64,000 nt of DNA from Rhizobiaceae bacterium (GCA_028279875.1 JANQMU010000063.1:1-64000), one strand, 5' to 3'; shown: positions 37,713-46,877, numbered from the stretch's first letter. Numbers and translations: made by a program. Notes: generated by a model not told the origin, from the letters alone.

Positions 37713-37725
37713 GGACCATGAAGCG

Positions 37726-38517
37726 ATGAGCGACGCGACCGTTCCGCCCTATGTTCAGGGCCACAATCTGCTTGCGGGCCGCAGCGTGTTGATCACCGCC
37801 GCGGCCGGGGCCGGCATCGGCTTTGCCGCCGCGAAGAAGGCGGTGGAGGAAGGCTGCCGGGCGATCATGATCTCCGACATCCACGAACAGCGGCTCGCCG
37901 AGGCCGCCGATAGGCTGCGCGCGACCGCGCCCGATACTCCCGTCTTTTCGCGTCTTTGTGATGTCACCATGGAAGACCAGGTCCAGGCCCTGGTCGGCGA
38001 AGCGGATGAGCGCCTCGAGGCCATCGACGTCTTGATCAACAATGCCGGGCTGGGCGGTCTCAAACCGGTGACGGAGATGACCGATGCCGATTGGAACCGG
38101 GTGATCGATATCACGCTGACCGGCACCATGCGCATGACGCGGGCCACGCTCAAGACAATGATCCCGCGCCGCCGCGGCGCCATCGTCAACAATGCGTCGG
38201 TGCTCGGCTGGCGCGCCCAGAAGGGACAATCGCACTATGCCGCGGCCAAGGCCGGGGTGATGGCCTTCACACGCTGCAGCGCCCTGGAAGCCGCCGAGCA
38301 CGGTATCCGGATCAATGCAGTTTCCCCGTCCATCGCCATGCATGATTTCCTCAAGAAAGCCAGCCCGCAGGATGAACTCGACCGGTTGGCGGAGCGTGAA
38401 GCCTTCGGCAGGGCGGCCGAGGTCTGGGAGGTGGCCAATGTGATGATGTTCCTGGCGAGCGATTATGCCGGCTACATGGTCGGCGAAATCGTCTCCGTGT
38501 CGAGCCAGCGGGCGTGA
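37726..38517 (+). CDS. ipdF: IpdF-like 5-hydroxy-HIP-CoA dehydrogenase (SDR)
   Basis: The 263-residue SDR has ITAAAGAGIG as cofactor loop, NNAGLGG, then NNASVLGWRAQ and QSHYAAAKAGVMAFTRCSA with the catalytic YxxxK, and EAFGRAAEVWEVAN. The run around NNASVLGWRAQ to SPSIAMHDFL is very close to remembered mycobacterial IpdF, which oxidises or reduces the 5-hydroxyl of HIP-CoA intermediates. ATG 37726 is used. It follows echA20 by 13 bases. Confidence 0.9.
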   Translation: MSDATVPPYVQGHNLLAGRSVLITAAAGAGIGFAAAKKAVEEGCRAIMISDIHEQRLAEAADRLRATAPDTPVFSRLCDVTMEDQVQALVGEADERLEAIDVLINNAGLGGLKPVTEMTDADWNRVIDITLTGTMRMTRATLKTMIPRRRGAIVNNASVLGWRAQKGQSHYAAAKAGVMAFTRCSALEAAEHGIRINAVSPSIAMHDFLKKASPQDELDRLAEREAFGRAAEVWEVANVMMFLASDYAGYMVGEIVSVSSQRA

Positions 38518-38519
38518 CC

Positions 38520-38978
38520 ATGGGGTTCGTCTTCTCCTCCCCGGCCGAGGCGATCGCCGGCATCGGCACCGATCTCGGCGCAACGGACTGGCTGGCCATC
38601 GACCAGGAGCGTATCGACACTTTCGCCAGGGCGACGGGCGACTTCCAGTGGATCCATGTCGATCCCGAGCGGGCGCGGGGCGGTCCCTTCGGCCGGACGA
38701 TCGCCCATGGCTATCTGACGTTTTCGCTGATCAATCATTTCCTGCCGGACCTGTTCACAGCGCGTGACGCGAAGATGGGCGTGAATTACGGCGCCGAAAG
38801 GCTGCGTTTTCCGGCGCCGGTCCCCGTCGGGTCGCGCATCCGGGCCGCCGGCACGCTGGTCAAGGCTGAGCCGATCGACGCCGACGCGGTGCAAACCACA
38901 GTGCGGATTGCGATCGAGCTGGAGGACAGCGCCAAACCGGCCTGTGTCGCCGACATTATCGGCCGCTATTACTTCTGA
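38520..38978 (+). CDS. MaoC-like (R)-enoyl-CoA hydratase
   Basis: The roughly 152-residue hot-dog-fold hydratase has the catalytic Asp-His region GDFQWIHVDPERA followed by GGPFGRTIAHGYLTFSL. The ATG at 38520 or the GTG at 38514, which overlaps the ipdF stop, could be the start. It would hydrate an enoyl-CoA, completing beta-oxidation after the dehydrogenases. The single-domain length is usual for PhaJ-type members. Confidence 0.85.
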   Translation: MGFVFSSPAEAIAGIGTDLGATDWLAIDQERIDTFARATGDFQWIHVDPERARGGPFGRTIAHGYLTFSLINHFLPDLFTARDAKMGVNYGAERLRFPAPVPVGSRIRAAGTLVKAEPIDADAVQTTVRIAIELEDSAKPACVADIIGRYYF

Positions 38979-39002
38979 AGTGCGCGGAAACGGGAGGGTG
39001 TG

Positions 39003-39638
39003 ATGACTGGACCCGACAGCATGGAAGCCCTGCAGGCCCGCATCGAGCGGCTGGAATCACGCGACGAGATCCGGGCGCTGGCCGCCAAATACGCGCTCGC
39101 CATCGATATGCGCGACATGGATGCGCTGGCCAATCTGTTTGTCGAGGATGTCGCAGCCGGCGGCGGCCGCACCGGGCGGGAAGCGCTGCGCGACTGGCTC
39201 GACGACACGATGCGCAAGCAGTTCGACGGAACGTCGCACCATCTCGGCACCCAGATCGTCGAATTCATCGATGCCGACAATGCGGTCGGCATCGTCTATT
39301 CGAAGAACGAGCACGAGACGGGCGCGGAATGGGTCCTCATGCAGATGATGTATTACGACACCTACAGGCGCGTCGACGGGCGGTGGTATTTTCAGCGCCG
39401 CCAGCCGCTTTACTGGTATGCCAGCGACCTCAACAGGCCGCCCATCGGCAGCCGCAAGATGCGTTGGCCGGGGCGCGAGCCCTATGACGGCGCCTTTCAC
39501 GCGCTGTTCCCATCCTGGGAAGCGTTCTGGGCCCGCGACGGCGCGCCGCAGACGCCGATCGCCGAACCGGCGGAACTCGAGACCTTCATCGAAACGATGC
39601 GCCGGGGCAACGAAGTCCGCGGCAATCGCGTCCGGTAG
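39003..39638 (+). CDS. NTF2-like (SnoaL_4-type) protein
   Basis: The 211-residue protein starts at ATG 39003 with GGGAGG nearby. It begins with a short coiled-coil lead (ALQARIERLESRDEIRAL) typical of the SnoaL_4 group, then LAIDMRDMDALANLFVEDV and WYFQRRQPLYWY. It is the second NTF2-fold protein of the locus and ends the ipdC operon, ten bases from the convergent LuxR gene. A ring dehydratase or isomerase role is conceivable but cannot be read from the residues. Confidence 0.75.
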   Translation: MTGPDSMEALQARIERLESRDEIRALAAKYALAIDMRDMDALANLFVEDVAAGGGRTGREALRDWLDDTMRKQFDGTSHHLGTQIVEFIDADNAVGIVYSKNEHETGAEWVLMQMMYYDTYRRVDGRWYFQRRQPLYWYASDLNRPPIGSRKMRWPGREPYDGAFHALFPSWEAFWARDGAPQTPIAEPAELETFIETMRRGNEVRGNRVR

Positions 39639-39648
39639 AACGGGCGGT

Positions 39649-40737
39649 TCAGGCGATCTGCTGGTGCGGCCTTTCGCCCAGAACGACGGCGCTGTTTAGC
39701 ATCAGCCGGATCAGTTCGGACTGGCGGGTGATGCCGCTCTTGGAAAAGATCGACCGCAGATGCGCCCGGGCGGTGTTACGGCTGATGTCGAGCGACGAAG
39801 CGGCATCGCCGAGCGACAGGCCGGTGGTCAGGCGGCTGACGACGGCAGCTTCCGCCGGGGTCAGATCGAAGAGCTGGCTCAGCAACTCGCCTTCGACTTC
39901 CGCCACGGCATCGGGGTCGCGGACATAGACCGCCACGGACGGCGCGACGGAAACGCCCTCGCGGACGCCGCCTTGTATGGGTTGCACGATAATCCCCAGG
40001 CTGCGCTCGCCCGACGGGCGTGAAAGCGACAGCCCGCGGGTCACCATCGTTTCGCCATCCGCGACGCTGCGTGTCACCTCCCGGATGATCTGCTGGAGCT
40101 TGCGGTCCTCGGCCGCGTAGCTGGCCCGCAGCCGTCCGCCCTGGCTGCGAAGCCCGTCATGGTCGGCCATGGCATCGCAGGCGGTTTTCGACCGGTTGAC
40201 GATCCGGCCGTCGAGATCGAGGATCACGACGCCGACAGAAAGCCGGTCCATGACGCTCGAATAGAGCGTACGCTCGATCTCGCTATTGCCCATGCGGGTC
40301 GAAAGCTCCATGCCGCGCCGAAGCTGCGAGACCAGGATTTCGCAGACCGAGGTTTCCTCGGCGTCGAATCCCCGATCGTCCAGGTCGCGGAAAACCCAAA
40401 GGCTGTAGCGCGTGCCGTCTTCCTCGTTGAGCGTCGTCGCGGTGGCCTGATAGCTCGTCTCCAGCAATTGCGCCAGTCGGGTTTCGTCCGCCGACTGGTG
40501 ATCATGGGGCTGCTCTCCCTGCCCTGCCGGGGGGCCACCGGGCGCCTGTTCCGAAATGACCAGCAAGCTCCGCTCGCTGTTCTGCCCGCCGTCGATCCGG
40601 ATCGCCACGGCAGCGGCCGAGAGCTGTTCGCGGACCAGATCCGCGGAGCGCGAAATCGGCGCGCCGCCGAGCAGGCTTTCGAAGACACGGTTGAAGAAGA
40701 GACCGAATTCGACAACGGATCGTGGGTGAAAAGTCAC
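39649..40737 (-). CDS. LuxR-type transcriptional regulator with PAS-like sensor region
   Basis: The 362-residue regulator starts at a GTG behind GGGAGG. The C-terminal helix-turn-helix (about 285-345) includes LTPAEAAVVSRLTTGLSLGD and ISRNTARAHLRSIFSK. A central PAS-like segment begins SSVMDRLSVGVVILDLDGRI. No receiver domain is present. TeiR of Comamonas, which controls steroid degradation, is also a LuxR-type sensor, so an activator for the locus is plausible. It is divergent from the second ABC operon. Confidence 0.82.
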   Translation of the reverse strand: MTFHPRSVVEFGLFFNRVFESLLGGAPISRSADLVREQLSAAAVAIRIDGGQNSERSLLVISEQAPGGPPAGQGEQPHDHQSADETRLAQLLETSYQATATTLNEEDGTRYSLWVFRDLDDRGFDAEETSVCEILVSQLRRGMELSTRMGNSEIERTLYSSVMDRLSVGVVILDLDGRIVNRSKTACDAMADHDGLRSQGGRLRASYAAEDRKLQQIIREVTRSVADGETMVTRGLSLSRPSGERSLGIIVQPIQGGVREGVSVAPSVAVYVRDPDAVAEVEGELLSQLFDLTPAEAAVVSRLTTGLSLGDAASSLDISRNTARAHLRSIFSKSGITRQSELIRLMLNSAVVLGERPHQQIA

Positions 40738-40843
40738 GATGATTCCTCCCGCTTTTGTGTTGGGCCTTGGGCGGGTCGCGGACTGCGCCTCTAACGGGAT
40801 ATCCGACGCCCAGGTTGGCCAGATTTGACACTTATATCATTTA

Positions 40844-40860
40844 TTTGACACTTCGTCAAA
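40844..40860. promoter_or_regulatory. TTTGAC-N5-GTCAAA inverted repeat near the LuxR gene
   Basis: TTTGACACTTCGTCAAA is a perfect 6+6 dyad, with a TTTGACACTT direct copy 20 bases to the left at 40824. It lies about 107 bases upstream of the LuxR-type gene's start. It could be that regulator's own binding site. Confidence 0.4.
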
Positions 40861-41057
40861 TTTTCAATCCTTCGTCGAAATTTCAACAAATATGTCAATA
40901 TTGCTGTCGTAAATTGTGCGCCGCAACAGCCAAATGGATGCGCTGGAACACGCCAACACACCACAATGACGGACCAAAAACCGGACACATCGGCCTGGCC
41001 TTCATCATCATGTGGTGTTGGGGGTGCGACAGCCGGCAGCGTTCAAAATCGCGGCGA

Positions 41058-41075
41058 CTAGTTCGTCTGGACGAT
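41058..41075 (+). promoter_or_regulatory. 18-bp operator motif, site 8
   Basis: CTAGTTCGTCTGGACGAT keeps the GACGAT half and most of the other half. It is 132 bases before the binding-protein start at 41208. Confidence 0.55.
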
Positions 41076-41207
41076 GCTGGAGAGCGTTTTGACCGTCTTT
41101 CTTCCTTTGACCGTTGATCGGCAAGCGGGAATCCGGGCTCGCCGAAGGAACAGCATGATCGGCGCGCGCGCCGTCCCGGGCTGAATGGTTCAATGATGGA
41201 GGACTCA

Positions 41208-42401
41208 ATGCGCAGAAGAAGACTTTTCAAGATTTCCGTGGCCATGGCGGCCACGATGGTATTTTCCGCCGGTGGAATTGCCGGCAGCCTGGCCGACGAC
41301 AGTGAATTCCGCGTGCTGGTGCTGGGAGGGCTGAGCGCCAAGGGAATTCTGGCCGATAATTCAAGCACATCCGTACTCTCGGCCGAGGCCGGCGCCAAGG
41401 TCATCAACGAGAAAGGCGGCATTGGCGGCCGCCAAGTCGTGGTCGAAGTCCTCGACGATCAGGCCAATCCCACCCAGGCCGTCACCAAAATTCGCGAGGC
41501 GCTGAATTCCGACAACAAGCCGCATGCCGTTCTCAATTCAGGCCCGTCGACGATCGCGCAGGCAACATTGCCGATCCTGAACCAGGCGGGAGTCCTGACG
41601 TTCAATATCGGCCCGACACGCACGTCTTTCGATCCCGCAAAATTCCCGCTCAATTTCGACCTTTCGCCCGCTCCAAGGAACTATGCGGAAGGGTTCCTCG
41701 ATTACATCAAGTCTCAAGGCTACGAATCCGTCGGGATTATCCACGGCAACAGCGCCTATGGCGAAGCGTTCGGCAACACGACGGCGGACGTGCTGACCGA
41801 AGGCGGCATCACGGTCACCGCTGTCGAGGGCTATGACTACGGCGCGCTCGACATGACGCCGCAGCTCGACACGGTCAAGGCAAGTTCCCCCGATGCGCTG
41901 ATCATCGACGGCTACGGCTCGGTCGTCGGCTATGTTCTCCAGGGCGTGGAGAAGCTGGGTTGGGACATTCCTCTCATCGGAAACAACTCGATTGCAGCGA
42001 CCGGCCTGATCTCGAAGAGACCGCCCGATGGCGTGTTGGGAACCGATGCCGTCAAGAACCTGGTCATGCAGGTGTTCGCCAGCACCAAATTCGATCCGGA
42101 TGCCGCTGGCGTCAACCAGGCGGTCGATACCATGAAGTCTCTTGGCGAGATCAAGGCGTCCCTGATCCTTGCCTACAATTATGACACCATGGCCCTGATG
42201 GCGGCGGCCGCGGAAGCCGCCGGATCCGTTGACGCAAAGGCCATGGCCGCGGCGCTTGAGACGGATGCGGTCACTAAGGCCGCGGACACGGTGATCATCA
42301 AGAAGTACAACTGGACACCGGACAGCCATGCTGCAAATCCGCACACGGATTCGCTGACATTCATCGCGCCGTCCGAACTGAGAGACGGTCAATATCAATA
42401 G
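41208..42401 (+). CDS. Periplasmic substrate-binding protein, second HAAT system
   Basis: The 397-residue protein starts at ATG 41208 with GGAGG five bases upstream. The signal peptide is about residues 1-30 (RRRR start, end AGSLADD), followed by FRVLVLGGLSAKG and INEKGGIGGRQVVVEV, typical of type I binding proteins. It is only distantly like the first system's binder at 16813, so the two importers likely take different ligands. A hairpin follows the gene before the permease. Confidence 0.87.
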   Translation: MRRRRLFKISVAMAATMVFSAGGIAGSLADDSEFRVLVLGGLSAKGILADNSSTSVLSAEAGAKVINEKGGIGGRQVVVEVLDDQANPTQAVTKIREALNSDNKPHAVLNSGPSTIAQATLPILNQAGVLTFNIGPTRTSFDPAKFPLNFDLSPAPRNYAEGFLDYIKSQGYESVGIIHGNSAYGEAFGNTTADVLTEGGITVTAVEGYDYGALDMTPQLDTVKASSPDALIIDGYGSVVGYVLQGVEKLGWDIPLIGNNSIAATGLISKRPPDGVLGTDAVKNLVMQVFASTKFDPDAAGVNQAVDTMKSLGEIKASLILAYNYDTMALMAAAAEAAGSVDAKAMAAALETDAVTKAADTVIIKKYNWTPDSHAANPHTDSLTFIAPSELRDGQYQ

Positions 42402-42427
42402 TCCATTCGCCTCCCCGGTGAGGTTCC

Positions 42428-42460
42428 GTGGTGCGCCTGACGAATTGTCAGGCGCGCCAC
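42428..42460 (+). terminator. 14-bp hairpin after the second binding-protein gene
   Basis: GTGGTGCGCCTGAC pairs with GTCAGGCGCGCCAC around a GAATT loop, with one T-G wobble. There is no clear T tract. Like the hairpin at 16744 it separates the binding-protein gene from its permease genes, so it probably stabilises the upstream message. Confidence 0.6.
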
Positions 42461-42508
42461 AACCGACCGCGGCGGTAATCCGGGCTCTTCTTTCGTCCAG
42501 AGCGAGTT

Positions 42509-43369
42509 ATGACGACACTGGTATTTAGCGGCCTTGCGCTTGGCGCTGTCTATGCGCTCATCGCCATCGGTTACAACATCATCTACCTGTCGGCGAAAAC
42601 CTTCAATTTCGCGCACGCCCAACTGCTGATGCTTGGCGTTTTCGTCACCTATACCGGTCTGATGGAGTGGGGCGTTCCCTGGATCCTGGTGGTTGTCATG
42701 GCCACCGGCGCCATCGCGATCGCGGCAGCGGTGGAATATGTGTTTGCCGTGCGCCCCGTAAAGGATATGCACAATATCCTTGTCACGACACTGGGCGCAG
42801 CGATTTTCATCGATGGAATGGTATCACTGGTCTGGGGAAACCAGCCGCTTGCGGTGTCCTTTCCGCTGGGGAACGACGCCATCGACCTGTTCGGCGGCCG
42901 CGTTTACCCGGCCGAACCCATCCTTGTCATCCTTGTCGTCCTCATTGTGATTGCCGAAGCATGGATCAGCCGCCGTTTCCTGGTCGGGCTTGCCCTGCAG
43001 GCGATGTCCGAGAACATCCGGGCAGCGCAACTGCGCGGGGTCAATACAAAGCTCATGGCTTTCGGCGCCTTCGTGGTGGCCGGGGCATTGGCCGGTGCGG
43101 TGGCGGCCTTTGTCGGCCCCAAGACCTTCGCCGTATCGACACTTGGCGATTCCCTGACGCTCAAGGGTTTCGTGGCCCTTGCGATCGGCGGCTTCGGTTC
43201 CATGCCGGGCACGCTGGTGGGCGGGGCCATTGTCGGCCTGGTCGAAATTCTCGGTGCCAGATATCTGGGAAGCGAATACAGCAACCTGCTGATTTTTGCC
43301 CTCCTGCTCCTGGTTTTCTCATTACGGCCTGCCGGTCTCTTTGCCTCATCAACGGAGCGGACGGTCTGA
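42509..43369 (+). CDS. ABC permease, LivH type
   Basis: The 286-residue membrane protein begins TTLVFSGLALGAVYALIAIG and has YLSAKTFNFAHAQLLMLG and the ending LRPAGLFASSTERTV, all standard for LivH. About eight membrane segments are visible. It pairs with the LivM half of the next gene, whose ATG overlaps its stop by one base. Confidence 0.9.
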   Translation: MTTLVFSGLALGAVYALIAIGYNIIYLSAKTFNFAHAQLLMLGVFVTYTGLMEWGVPWILVVVMATGAIAIAAAVEYVFAVRPVKDMHNILVTTLGAAIFIDGMVSLVWGNQPLAVSFPLGNDAIDLFGGRVYPAEPILVILVVLIVIAEAWISRRFLVGLALQAMSENIRAAQLRGVNTKLMAFGAFVVAGALAGAVAAFVGPKTFAVSTLGDSLTLKGFVALAIGGFGSMPGTLVGGAIVGLVEILGARYLGSEYSNLLIFALLLLVFSLRPAGLFASSTERTV

Positions 43370-45177
43370 TGTTGAAGTCAATTCTGTCCGTCCGGCAACC
43401 GGGTTGGGTCATTCCGCTGCTCGCCGGCGTCGTCTTGCTTTGCCTGCCGCTGCTGGGGCTTGACTACGCAACCATGCGGCAGGTGCAGTTGACGATTATC
43501 CTTGCGCTGATCGTCAGCGGCATGAATCTCAGCCTTGGCTATGCCGGCGAACTGGCGCTCGGCCATGTCGCCATCTATGCGGTGGGCGCCTATACTGCCG
43601 GCCTCATTTCCATCCATTTCCAGCCCGACCTCGTGATACAGCTTGCCGCCGCCATGGTATGCGGCCTTGTTATCGGTGTGATTACCGGCGTCCCTGGCCT
43701 CAGAATGGGGAGTTGGTCCCTCGCCATGACCTCGTTCTTCCTGGTGCTGCTGGTGCCCGATATCGTCTCGATCTTCAAAAGCCAGACGGGCGGCCGAAAC
43801 GGTCTTGCCGGCATACTGCCGCCGTCGGTGCTGGGTTTTCAGTTGAGTTCGACGGGCTACTTCATCGCCATGGGCCTTGTGACAATCGCCTGGTTCGCGG
43901 CGATGCGCAACATCGCGTCATCCCGGATGGGGCTGTCCTTCCGGGTGCTCAAGAAAAGCCCGGTCCTGGCCTCGGCGATGGGCATTTCCGTCTACCGGAT
44001 GAAATTGCTGGCCTATGCCCTTGCTGCAGTCCCCGCCAGTCTGGCCGGGGCCCTTTTTGCCAATCTCGATCTGTATGTTTCGCCGGAATCGTTCAGTTTC
44101 CAGTTTGCCATCACCGTTCTCGCCGCCTCGATCCTCGGCGGGTCGATGAGTGTTTACGGCGCCATTGCAGGGGCCGCAGTTCTGCAGTTCGCGTTGAACT
44201 CTTCAAGCGATCTGCAGCAATATTCACCTTTGATCGTCGGCATGATCCTCATTACGGGCGGCGTCGCCCTCACCGGCGGCCTGGCGGAAGTCGGCCGGGT
44301 CGCGGTCCGATGGACAGGAGTGCGGCTTTTTGGCAAGCCGGACGGCGTCGCGCGGGCCGCCGCAAGCGCAGCCGAAGGAACGCTCGATCACATAGACGGG
44401 CGGCATCTCGAAGCAAAGAACGTGTCCAAATCCTTCGGTGGCAATCGCGCGCTGATCGATGTGTCCCTGGAAGCCGAGCCAGGCCGCATCACCGCGCTGA
44501 TCGGGCCGAACGGATCCGGCAAGACGACATTGCTCAATGTCATCTGCGGCTATTACCGGGGACAGACCGGCGCGATAAAACTCGGTGACAGGACGATAAC
44601 CGGCCTTCCTCCGGATCGGGTCGCGACACTTGGCGTGTCGCGCACATTTCAGACACCGCATATCCCCGACGACCTCACCGTCAAGGACGTCGTCATCACC
44701 GGACGTTATTCGCATGAACGGGTTTCGGTATTCGGCGTGTTGTTCCGATCTCCCCGTTACCGGCAGGTGGCAAAGGACGATGATCGCGACGCACGGCGCG
44801 TGCTCGAACTTGTCGGATTGTCGCACCTGGCATCGGAGGTCGCGACGACGCTGCCTCTCGGACAACGCCGCCTGCTCGAGCTTGCGCGCTGCCTGATCAG
44901 CAATCCCGGAGCGATTCTCCTGGATGAAGTGGCCTCGGGGCTGGACGAGAATGAGATCAAGGTCCTGTCCCGGATATTGCTGGAACTGCGCGAGAAAGGC
45001 AGCACCATCGTTCTGGTGGAGCACAATTTCCGACTGGTCACATCACTGGCGGATCAGATCTACGTGCTGGCACAGGGAAAGGTGATGTCGTCGGGAACAC
45101 CCGAACACGTCCAGTCCGATCCGAATGTCAAACGGGAATATCTCGGTGTCGACGCAAATGAGGATCGGGCGCAATGA
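43369..45177 (+). CDS. Fused LivM permease - LivG ATPase
   Basis: The 602-residue protein has a LivM-type membrane half (1-330; LSLGYAGELALGHVAIYAVG) followed by a LivG-type ATPase with Walker A GPNGSGKT (379-386), RTFQTPHIPDDLTV, LPLGQRRLLELARC and Walker B AILLDEVASGLDE, where the usual Pro is Val. This fusion differs from the first system, which fuses LivH to LivM. It completes the importer with LivH and LivF. Confidence 0.9.
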   Translation: MLKSILSVRQPGWVIPLLAGVVLLCLPLLGLDYATMRQVQLTIILALIVSGMNLSLGYAGELALGHVAIYAVGAYTAGLISIHFQPDLVIQLAAAMVCGLVIGVITGVPGLRMGSWSLAMTSFFLVLLVPDIVSIFKSQTGGRNGLAGILPPSVLGFQLSSTGYFIAMGLVTIAWFAAMRNIASSRMGLSFRVLKKSPVLASAMGISVYRMKLLAYALAAVPASLAGALFANLDLYVSPESFSFQFAITVLAASILGGSMSVYGAIAGAAVLQFALNSSSDLQQYSPLIVGMILITGGVALTGGLAEVGRVAVRWTGVRLFGKPDGVARAAASAAEGTLDHIDGRHLEAKNVSKSFGGNRALIDVSLEAEPGRITALIGPNGSGKTTLLNVICGYYRGQTGAIKLGDRTITGLPPDRVATLGVSRTFQTPHIPDDLTVKDVVITGRYSHERVSVFGVLFRSPRYRQVAKDDDRDARRVLELVGLSHLASEVATTLPLGQRRLLELARCLISNPGAILLDEVASGLDENEIKVLSRILLELREKGSTIVLVEHNFRLVTSLADQIYVLAQGKVMSSGTPEHVQSDPNVKREYLGVDANEDRAQ

Positions 45178-45911
45178 ATAGCCGCGAACCGATACTCAGG
45201 GTGCAGGACCTGACCACCGGCTATGGGGATCTGGTCGTGGTCAGGGATCTTTCGGTCGATGTCTTTCCAGGTGAGATTGCGGTCCTTCTCGGGCGGAACG
45301 GCGCCGGCAAAACCTCATCCCTGCGCGCCATCAGCGGCCTCAATCCGGTCCTGTCGGGCAGTGTTCGGCTGAACGATGCGGACCTGGCAAAGGTTCCGGC
45401 CCCAAGCCGGGTTCGCATGGGCCTGTCCTATGTCGAGGAAGGAAAGCAGGTCTTCCACAAGCTGACGGTCGAGCAAAACCTGCTGATGGGCGGTTATTCG
45501 CTACCGATCGGGCGGCGCGAGATCGAAGGGGATATCGAGCGGATATTTACCCTTTTCCCGATCCTGAAGGCAAAAAGGCGCGACCGGGCGAACAGCCTGT
45601 CGGGTGGCCAGCAACAGATGCTGGCGATCGGCCAGGCCCTGATGGCGCGGCCGAAGGTGCTGCTGCTGGACGAACCCTCCGGGGGCCTCGCCCCGGTGAT
45701 CGTTCAGGAGGTCTTCAACACGGTTAACACGCTGAAAGAGAACGGCCTTGCCGTGCTTCTCGTCGAGCAGGCGGTCGAGGCGTCGCTGCAGATTGCCGAC
45801 AGCGTCACCGTTCTGGATGTGGGACACACCGTCTTGACGTCGCGGACCGATGACAGGAAGGAACTGCTCGACGCGGTGAAGGAAGCCTATATGGGCCATT
45901 CGCAATCCTGA
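45174..45911 (+). CDS. ABC transporter ATPase, LivF type
   Basis: The 245-residue ATPase starts at an ATG overlapping the previous stop by four bases. Walker A is GRNGAGKT (39-46), the signature LSGGQQQML and Walker B VLLLDEPSGGLAP. Its last 25 bases overlap the convergent SDR gene. It is the second nucleotide-binding subunit of the importer. Confidence 0.9.
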   Translation: MNSREPILRVQDLTTGYGDLVVVRDLSVDVFPGEIAVLLGRNGAGKTSSLRAISGLNPVLSGSVRLNDADLAKVPAPSRVRMGLSYVEEGKQVFHKLTVEQNLLMGGYSLPIGRREIEGDIERIFTLFPILKAKRRDRANSLSGGQQQMLAIGQALMARPKVLLLDEPSGGLAPVIVQEVFNTVNTLKENGLAVLLVEQAVEASLQIADSVTVLDVGHTVLTSRTDDRKELLDAVKEAYMGHSQS

Positions 45912-46774
45912 ACAGGACCGAACAGCGGCGCGCCATAGAGGCAACGCCGCGACGCCGGACATGCGCCCCCGATATCGGTGACGCCGAACCGTTCGGCGAG
46001 TTCGGCCGAGTAGTAGGTTCCGCCCGACAGGGACATGAGATCGGAACAGGCGTGGGTTGCCGCGATCACGCGTCCGGAAAACCGGTCCGACTCCATATAT
46101 GTCTCCAGCCCCGCAATCGCATCGACATCGCCCGCTTGAAGATGACTCAACGTCCGTTCCGTTGCGATCAAGCCCGGCCATATGGAGATCGCGGCAATGC
46201 CGTGACTGAGCAGGTCATGCGCCATGTCATGGGCCAGCTTGTCCTGTCCGGCCTTGCCGACACCGTAAGGCAGGCTGTGACGGAATTTCGCGGCACCGGG
46301 ACCGGATGTGTTGACAATCAGCCCGCCGGGACCCGATGCGATCATCAGCGGCGCGGCGAAAGTGCTCGCCGCATAGCTGCTTCTCAACCCGACATCGATC
46401 ATATCGCGCCATAGTGAAAGCGGCCGTTCCCAGAACGGACTGTCCTGCACCGACCAGTCCGGCATGCCGAACGCATTGTTGACGAGGAGGTCGAGCCTGC
46501 CGCACTCGCTCTCCACCCTGTCAATCAGACTGGCCGTCTGATCGTCATCGAGATGATCGCAGATGACGGGCACGCCGCGTCCTCCCGCTCCATCCACCTG
46601 TCCTGCCGTGTCGGCGACCGTTCCCCGCCACGGCCCGGTCGGTTCCTTGCCGCTGCGGCCTGTGCAATAGACCGTGTAGCCGGCTTCACCCAGGGAGATG
46701 GCAATGCCGCGACCCAGTCCGCGGCTCGCCCCCGTGACGACCGCGACCGGCGCAGTTCTTTTTCCGGCGATCAT
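45887..46774 (-). CDS. SDR-family oxidoreductase (DHRS1-like)
   Basis: The 295-residue SDR has TGASRGLGRG, NNAFG in place of NNAG, VNTSGPG and YGVGKAGQD as active-site elements, and a long C-terminal part with a cysteine-containing tail. The wording VYCTGRSG and the length fit the DHRS1-like branch, whose members reduce steroids and carbonyls. It is divergent from the crotonase at 46968 and has the left half of the paired operator 86 bases upstream. Confidence 0.83.
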   Translation of the reverse strand: MIAGKRTAPVAVVTGASRGLGRGIAISLGEAGYTVYCTGRSGKEPTGPWRGTVADTAGQVDGAGGRGVPVICDHLDDDQTASLIDRVESECGRLDLLVNNAFGMPDWSVQDSPFWERPLSLWRDMIDVGLRSSYAASTFAAPLMIASGPGGLIVNTSGPGAAKFRHSLPYGVGKAGQDKLAHDMAHDLLSHGIAAISIWPGLIATERTLSHLQAGDVDAIAGLETYMESDRFSGRVIAATHACSDLMSLSGGTYYSAELAERFGVTDIGGACPASRRCLYGAPLFGPVQDCEWPI

Positions 46775-46859
46775 GCTTCTCTCCCCGGCTGTCCGCCTTG
46801 ACGATATCGTTGAGGGTCGGTGTGACCCGATAACTCTAGGTCGTTGATTATGAATGGTA

Positions 46860-46877
46860 ATCGTCCAAAGGGACTAA
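46860..46877 (-). promoter_or_regulatory. 18-bp operator motif, site 9 (left half of pair)
   Basis: Read on the minus strand this is TTAGTCCCTTTGGACGAT. It forms one arm of a perfect 18-bp inverted repeat (46859-46876 with 46882-46899) and faces the SDR gene at 46774. Confidence 0.75.

Larger units (their letters stand above)
40738..41207. other. Divergent regulatory gap between LuxR gene and second ABC operon
   Basis: This 470-base gap has an AT-rich part (about 40815-40915) with TTTGACACTT repeated at 40824 and 40844 and an inverted repeat at 40844-40860. Operator site 41058-41075 is further right. I see no gene in it. Confidence 0.6.

Noticed and set aside
42400..42411. ATAGTCCATTCG after the second binding-protein gene as an operator
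   Set aside because: Only the left half is present, it overlaps the stop codon, and no GACGAT follows.
46794..46810. TTGACGATATCGTTGAG before the SDR gene at 46774 as another operator copy
   Set aside because: It contains GACGAT but within a different palindrome (ACGATATCGT), with no left half at the right distance. It could be a separate site, but one copy is not enough.
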